DNA of 10,556 nucleotides, taken from assembly GCA_011051425.1 (NCBI GenBank), contig DRLF01000263.1, positions 1-10,556 on the forward strand. The letters are read 5' to 3'. The position numbers and the translations under genes are program-made. This stretch comes from Thiolapillus brandeum. Its GTDB lineage: Bacteria; Pseudomonadota; Gammaproteobacteria; Chromatiales; Chromatiaceae. Positions 7,255-10,556 of the stretch are shown here, piece by piece. Position 1 is the stretch's first letter; each line of letters opens with the position of its first letter. The notes beneath the pieces were generated by a model. The model was not told the origin of the DNA and did not search any database. It saw only the letters and a list, made by a program, of their open reading frames with translations.

Positions 7255-7286
7255 GTTCAAGACAACCAAAGAATGCTGTTCACCGC

Positions 7287-7292
7287 ATTATA
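7287..7292 (-). promoter_or_regulatory. Candidate -10 box of the hydantoinase gene
   Basis: The minus strand reads TATAAT exactly here, 32 bases before ATG 7254, which would give a leader of about 26 nt. The matching -35 position (about 7309-7316) has only poor hexamers (CACCTA or TCACCT), so an activator might be needed. The inverted repeat at 7300-7320 overlaps that position. Confidence 0.45.
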
Positions 7293-7299
7293 GTAACCC

Positions 7300-7320
7300 G
7301 GCATCAAAATAGGTGATGCC
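7300..7320. repeat. 7-bp-arm inverted repeat, likely operator in the divergent promoter region
   Basis: GGCATCA-AAATAGG-TGATGCC is a perfect inverted repeat with a 7-base centre. It lies between the divergent hydantoinase and ABC genes and covers the -35 position of the TATAAT promoter on the minus strand. Spacing and symmetry fit binding of a dimeric helix-turn-helix regulator that could control one or both genes. No regulator gene is adjacent. A transcript hairpin is the alternative, but there is no T-tract. Confidence 0.45.
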
Positions 7321-7370
7321 AGATGAATTAAGATGCACCCCGCCGCCAGAGCGATTATTATCGGCACAGC

Positions 7371-8147
7371 ATGGAAAATCTGTTACTGCACGCCGACAAC
7401 CTGGGCAGAAAGGACCAGGGAAAGACCCGCCTCGCCGGCTTCCACCTGGACCTGCACCCGGGGGAAGTGGTCGGCCTGCTGCCTGAAATCCCCCCCCTGT
7501 ATGGCAGCCTCAGCGTGGATGAAAACCTGGATTTCGCCGCCCGCCTGCGGGGCATGAAGGGTGCGGAACTCACCAGCGCAAGGAATGCGGTGAAACAGCG
7601 TCTGGACCTGCGCGCTTTAGGAAGAAGGCTCTGCAGCCGGCTGTCCAAGGGCATGGCCCAGCGGGTGGCTATCGCACAGGCGCTGATACATGGCCCGGAA
7701 ATTCTGATTCTGGATGAACCCACGGCAGGCCTGGATCCCGCTCAGGCCCAGTCGCTGCGCGACCTGATCCGGCAGCTGGGCGAGTCCTGCGGCATTCTGC
7801 TTGCCAGCCATATCCTGGCCGATATGGAACAGCTGTGCCAGCGTGTCGTCATCCTGAATGAGGGCCGCCAGGTCGCCGAACAGCAACTGGCCGGCAGCAA
7901 CCTGGTGCGCATCCAGCTGGGCTCACCACCGCAAGATGTCACCGAGCTGGAAAAGCTGGACGGGGTGGCGACTGTCCAGCCCCAGAACGATGGATGGTAC
8001 CAGCTTGCCCTGAACGGCCCGGTGGCCGCCCTCAGCGAACGGCTCACGGCTCACGGCTGGCGGCTGCAGGCCCTGATCCCCGCCCGCTACAACCTGCAAT
8101 CCCTGCTCGCGGATGCCATCAGCCGGGAAGCCGGAGGCCAACCGTGA
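7371..8147 (+). CDS. ABC transporter ATPase, GldA-like, lacking the Walker A (P-loop) segment
   Basis: Encodes 258 residues, against roughly 300 or more in related GldA/NatA-type ATPases. The C-terminal part is typical: signature LSKGMAQR (91-98), Walker B ILILDEP with D115 and catalytic E116, a GLDP D-loop, the ASH H-loop (H147) and a C-terminal extension. The N-terminal part is abnormal. After the strand DLHPGEVVGLL (27-37), where GPNGAGKST should follow, the frame continues directly with PEIPPLYGSLSVDENL, which normally belongs to the Q-loop region following IGYLPE. About 45-50 residues, including the P-loop lysine, are missing with the frame kept. An aromatic A-loop residue is not evident either. 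ATP binding in the normal way should therefore fail. Causes could be a true in-frame deletion, an assembly error or a non-catalytic role. The gene overlaps the permease gene by 4 bases (GTGA). No strong ribosome site precedes ATG 7371. Confidence 0.9.
   Translation: MENLLLHADNLGRKDQGKTRLAGFHLDLHPGEVVGLLPEIPPLYGSLSVDENLDFAARLRGMKGAELTSARNAVKQRLDLRALGRRLCSRLSKGMAQRVAIAQALIHGPEILILDEPTAGLDPAQAQSLRDLIRQLGESCGILLASHILADMEQLCQRVVILNEGRQVAEQQLAGSNLVRIQLGSPPQDVTELEKLDGVATVQPQNDGWYQLALNGPVAALSERLTAHGWRLQALIPARYNLQSLLADAISREAGGQP
8040..8067 (+). repeat. Four-unit heptamer tandem repeat inside the ATPase gene
   Basis: Seven-base units read CGGCTCA, CGGCTCA, CGGCTGG and CGGCTGC. The unit length is not a multiple of three, so gain or loss of one unit would shift the frame in the C-terminal extension of the ATPase, around residues 224-233. 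Only the first two units are identical, so slippage is expected to be rare. Confidence 0.5.
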
Positions 8148-8878
8148 TCTGGTCCATCGCCCGCCGTGAACTCCTCGCCACATACACCAGCGCCAGCAGC
8201 TGGATCGCACTGGCGGCGGCCCAGTTCATCCTCGCCTGGCTGCTGTTCCTGCAGCTCGACGTGTATCTGAAGATCCTGCCCGAACTGGTCGCCGGCAACA
8301 GCCCCCTGGGCATCATCGACATGGTGGTCACCCCGACCCTGTCCTCCACCACCCTGATACTGCTGGTACTCATACCCCTGCAGGGCATGGGGAGCTTTGC
8401 CGACGAAATACGCAGCGGCCGCATCACCCTGCTGCTGTCCACGCCGGTTTCAGCCTGGCAACTGGTGGCAGGAAAATGGCTGGGGCTGCTGCTGGGCAGC
8501 CTGCCCCTGGTGCTCCTGCCACTGCTCATGGCCTGGTTGCTGGAACTGGGCAGCGCCGTGGATGCCGGCCGACTGGCAAGCAGTTTCCTGGGCCTGCTGC
8601 TGTTTGCAGCCATGGCCAGCGCCATCAGTATCTGGCTGTCCGCCATCAGCGAGCAACCCCTCACCGCCGCCGCCATGAGCTGGGGGCTGCTGGTGCTGCT
8701 TTGGCTCCTCGACGCCAACGCTGGCAATGTCATGCAGGCACTCTCCCTCAATGCCCGGCTGTCACCTTTCTTTGAGGGGCTGGTGGACACCAAACACATC
8801 GTCTATTTTCTGGCTTTCACAGCCGCCGCGCTGGGTCTGGCAACCCACCGTATATGGCGCCTGGGAGGCGGCGAATGA
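8144..8878 (+). CDS. ABC-2 type permease, GldF-like
   Basis: Encodes 244 residues, starting at a GTG that overlaps the ATPase stop as GTGA. GGAGG six bases upstream is a clear ribosome site and decides this start over upstream in-frame codons. It begins MIWSIARRELLATYTSASSW, the usual cytoplasmic lead-in of ABC-2 permeases, and has about six hydrophobic segments: near 17-35, 61-85, 105-130, 138-160, 167-185 and 218-236. FADEIRSGRITLLLSTPVS (about residue 86) is the typical loop after the second segment that contacts the ATPase in this family. It should form the membrane channel of the transporter together with the preceding ATPase. Similar permeases sit with GldG-like and DUF4340-like proteins in many proteobacteria; the exported substrate is not known. 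Confidence 0.9.
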   Translation: MIWSIARRELLATYTSASSWIALAAAQFILAWLLFLQLDVYLKILPELVAGNSPLGIIDMVVTPTLSSTTLILLVLIPLQGMGSFADEIRSGRITLLLSTPVSAWQLVAGKWLGLLLGSLPLVLLPLLMAWLLELGSAVDAGRLASSFLGLLLFAAMASAISIWLSAISEQPLTAAAMSWGLLVLLWLLDANAGNVMQALSLNARLSPFFEGLVDTKHIVYFLAFTAAALGLATHRIWRLGGGE

Positions 8879-10182
8879 AGTGGCGCCATCCCCTGCTGCA
8901 GCTCCTGGTCCTGCTCTGCCTGGGACTGACGCTGGTCCTCTCCGGCTTTTATTCCCTGCAATGGGACTGGAGCCGTCAGGGGCGCAACCAGCTCCATCCC
9001 CAGACCCTGGCCCTGCTGCAGCGTCTGCAGGGACCGATCAAGGTCACCGCCTTCGTTCCCGACCTGCCCCTGCAACGCGCGCTGGTCAGCACCCTGCTGG
9101 ACAAGTACCGCCAGCACTATCCCCAACTGCAACTGCAGTTCATCGATCCCAGCCAGGAACCCGAGGTGGCCAGAGACCTGGAGATACACCATACGCCCCA
9201 GCTGTTGCTGGAATACCACGGCCGCCAAGCGCGCATCGGCACTGTCAATGAGCAGTTGCTGAGCGAAGCCCTCGCCCGCCTGAGCCTGGACAACCAGGGC
9301 TGGATCGCAGGCATCAGGGGGCACGGCGAAGCCTCGCTACGGGGCAGTAAGAACCATGAACTCGGCAGCTTCGGGAAGCTGCTGGAAGAAAAATCCTACA
9401 AGGTCATCGAACTCGAACTCAACGATACCGGCCAGGTGCCGGACAACGTGCGGCTGCTGGTCCTGGCCGCGCCGGCCACGGCACTGAGCGCCGGCGAGAC
9501 GGCCGTCCTGCTGAACTACCTGGAACATGGTGGCGCCCTGCTGTGGCTGGCCGATGGCCGGATTCCCCAGGCACTGGCAGACTATTTCGGCATCGCCTTT
9601 CTTCCCGGCACCGTCGTGGACGCCGCAGCCGCGGACATGGGCATGGACAGCCCTGCCATCGCCATCGGTAACCCCACCGACGACAGCCCCCTGCATAAAT
9701 CGCTGCAGGCCGCCGTGTTCCTGCCCCATGCACGGGCACCGGAAATCATGGACGACAAATGGCAGGCCAGCCCCTTGCTGCGTACCGGCGCCCGCAGCTG
9801 GAACGAGACCGGCTCGCTCAAGGGCAGCATAGAGCGGGATCCCCGCGCCGGAGAGCAGCGCGGCCCGCTGAATCTGGCACTGGCGCTCACCCGCAAAAGA
9901 AAAGACGGAAAACAGCAGAAGGTGATCATTGCCGGCGACAGCGATTTTCTCAGCAACCGCTTTCTCGGCAACGGCGCCAACCGGGATTTCGGCCTGTCCC
10001 TGATCCACTGGCTCAGCGACAACGGACAGCTTATCGACATTCCCGAATTCACCCCCGCAGACCAGCAGTGGCGCTGGCAGCCTGCACGCACGGCCACCTT
10101 GGCCAGCCTGTTCATGTTCGGTCTGCCCCTGTTGCTGGTGGCCCTGGGCCTGTTCACCGGCTGGCGGCGCAGGCGGGCATGA
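8875..10182 (+). CDS. GldG-like ABC transporter auxiliary protein, membrane-anchored at both ends
   Basis: Encodes 435 residues. The ATG overlaps the permease stop as ATGA, and GGGAGG upstream supplies the ribosome site; an upstream GTG at 8854 would add seven residues and is less likely. A hydrophobic segment at about 8-27 acts as signal anchor, and a second at about 408-428 ends in a positive cluster (WRRRRA), so the bulk should lie in the periplasm. The first part reads RNQLHPQTLALLQRLQGPIK followed by VTAFVPD, the typical opening of the GldG/ABC_transp_aux domain. A Rossmann-like middle includes VRLLVLAAP and GGALLWLADG, and AGDSDFLSN lies near the end. Family members accompany ABC-2 permeases in gliding-type or unknown export systems and have no known catalytic activity. 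Length and domain order look complete, unlike the ATPase of the same operon. Confidence 0.9.
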   Translation: MKWRHPLLQLLVLLCLGLTLVLSGFYSLQWDWSRQGRNQLHPQTLALLQRLQGPIKVTAFVPDLPLQRALVSTLLDKYRQHYPQLQLQFIDPSQEPEVARDLEIHHTPQLLLEYHGRQARIGTVNEQLLSEALARLSLDNQGWIAGIRGHGEASLRGSKNHELGSFGKLLEEKSYKVIELELNDTGQVPDNVRLLVLAAPATALSAGETAVLLNYLEHGGALLWLADGRIPQALADYFGIAFLPGTVVDAAAADMGMDSPAIAIGNPTDDSPLHKSLQAAVFLPHARAPEIMDDKWQASPLLRTGARSWNETGSLKGSIERDPRAGEQRGPLNLALALTRKRKDGKQQKVIIAGDSDFLSNRFLGNGANRDFGLSLIHWLSDNGQLIDIPEFTPADQQWRWQPARTATLASLFMFGLPLLLVALGLFTGWRRRRA

Positions 10183-10556
10183 GTCCGGTTGTCCGCAGCA
10201 ACTGGCTCCTGCTGGCACTGGCCACGCTCATGAGCCTGGCCATCTACAGCCAGCTGCAGCAGCAGAACGGCTACCTGCCCATCACGGCACTGGACAGCAA
10301 CAGTATTGAACACCTGGAAATCTGGCAGGATGGAAAGGTCACCACCCGCCTGGTGCGCAGAAACAACGGCTGGGTCCATGCCAGTTCGGGCAAACCGGCT
10401 GAAGATCCCCGATTGGCGGACACGATGCTGCACCTGGCCCAGTTGCCCAGCCTGCACCACTTTTCCGCTGCCGCTCGCGACCTGCGGGCCTTCGGGCTGA
10501 AACCACCGCGTTACCGGCTGAAGCTGGATGACCTGACCATTCTCATCGGTGATCTC
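10179..10556 (+). CDS. DUF4340-like membrane-anchored protein, 3' end cut by window edge
   Basis: The first 126 codons are present. The ATG overlaps the stop of the GldG-like gene as ATGA; the ribosome site is weak (GGCGGG), so translation is probably coupled. The protein begins with a short basic segment, then a hydrophobic anchor (NWLLLALATLMSLAIYSQL, about residues 8-26). Next comes a soluble part with a beta-rich start (IEHLEIWQDGKVTTRLVRR) and RYRLKLDDLTILIGDL at the cut edge, similar to DUF4340 proteins. Those are regularly the last member of GldA/F/G-like operons and are thought to be periplasmic partners of the GldG-like protein. Assignment rests on operon position and these features, so the family name is likely but not certain. 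Confidence 0.75.
   Translation, partial: MSPVVRSNWLLLALATLMSLAIYSQLQQQNGYLPITALDSNSIEHLEIWQDGKVTTRLVRRNNGWVHASSGKPAEDPRLADTMLHLAQLPSLHHFSAAARDLRAFGLKPPRYRLKLDDLTILIGDL

Noticed and set aside
9337..10460. Two overlapping long minus-strand frames opposite the GldG-like gene
   Set aside because: They are shadows of the plus-strand operon, whose members have start/stop overlaps and ribosome sites.

Overview
The window looks like chromosomal DNA of a moderately GC-rich gammaproteobacterium. This is inferred from protein style (membrane GGDEF-EAL protein, GldA/F/G-like ABC-2 operon with a DUF4340-like partner, HyuA-type protein) and from a REP-like GTAGGTCGG palindromic repeat. No rRNA or marker gene fixes the taxon. 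I see no tRNA, rRNA, CRISPR array, insertion sequence or phage gene.

Layout. (1) Positions 1-1418, minus strand: 5' part of a large gene for a membrane-anchored GGDEF-EAL protein of cyclic-di-GMP metabolism, cut by the left window edge inside the EAL domain. (2) 1419-1893: divergent intergenic region with a candidate promoter and a small palindrome. (3) 1894-5107, plus strand: a compact phospho-signalling cluster made of a tandem-FHA protein, a transmembrane Ser/Thr kinase with a TPR-like extracytoplasmic part, and a PP2C phosphatase. The first two genes overlap by 11 bases and the third follows after 30 bases. (4) 5108-5283: convergent intergenic space holding a double-hairpin REP-type repeat that probably also ends transcription from both sides. 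(5) 5284-7254, minus strand: a HyuA-type hydantoinase/oxoprolinase subunit with no HyuB partner in the window. (6) 7255-7370: divergent promoter region with a perfect -10 box on the minus strand and a 7-bp inverted repeat. (7) 7371-10556, plus strand: a tightly coupled four-gene operon of an ABC ATPase, an ABC-2 permease, a GldG-like membrane-anchored auxiliary protein and a DUF4340-like protein cut by the right edge. All its junctions are 4-base start/stop overlaps.

How the genes work together. The FHA, kinase and phosphatase genes form a write-erase-read set for Ser/Thr phosphorylation. It is divergent from a cyclic-di-GMP enzyme, so co-regulation is possible but not shown. The ABC operon resembles gliding-type GldA/GldF/GldG systems, whose substrate in proteobacteria is generally unknown.

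The most surprising observation is in the ABC ATPase. Signature motif, Walker B and H-loop are intact, but the reading frame runs straight from the strand before the P-loop (GEVVGLL) into the Q-loop region (LPEIPPLY). The whole Walker A segment is missing, in frame, while the downstream genes stay intact. Secondary points are a degenerate second FHA domain, a hairpin that can cover the phosphatase start site, loss of the diguanylate cyclase I-site, and covarying stems in the REP element.
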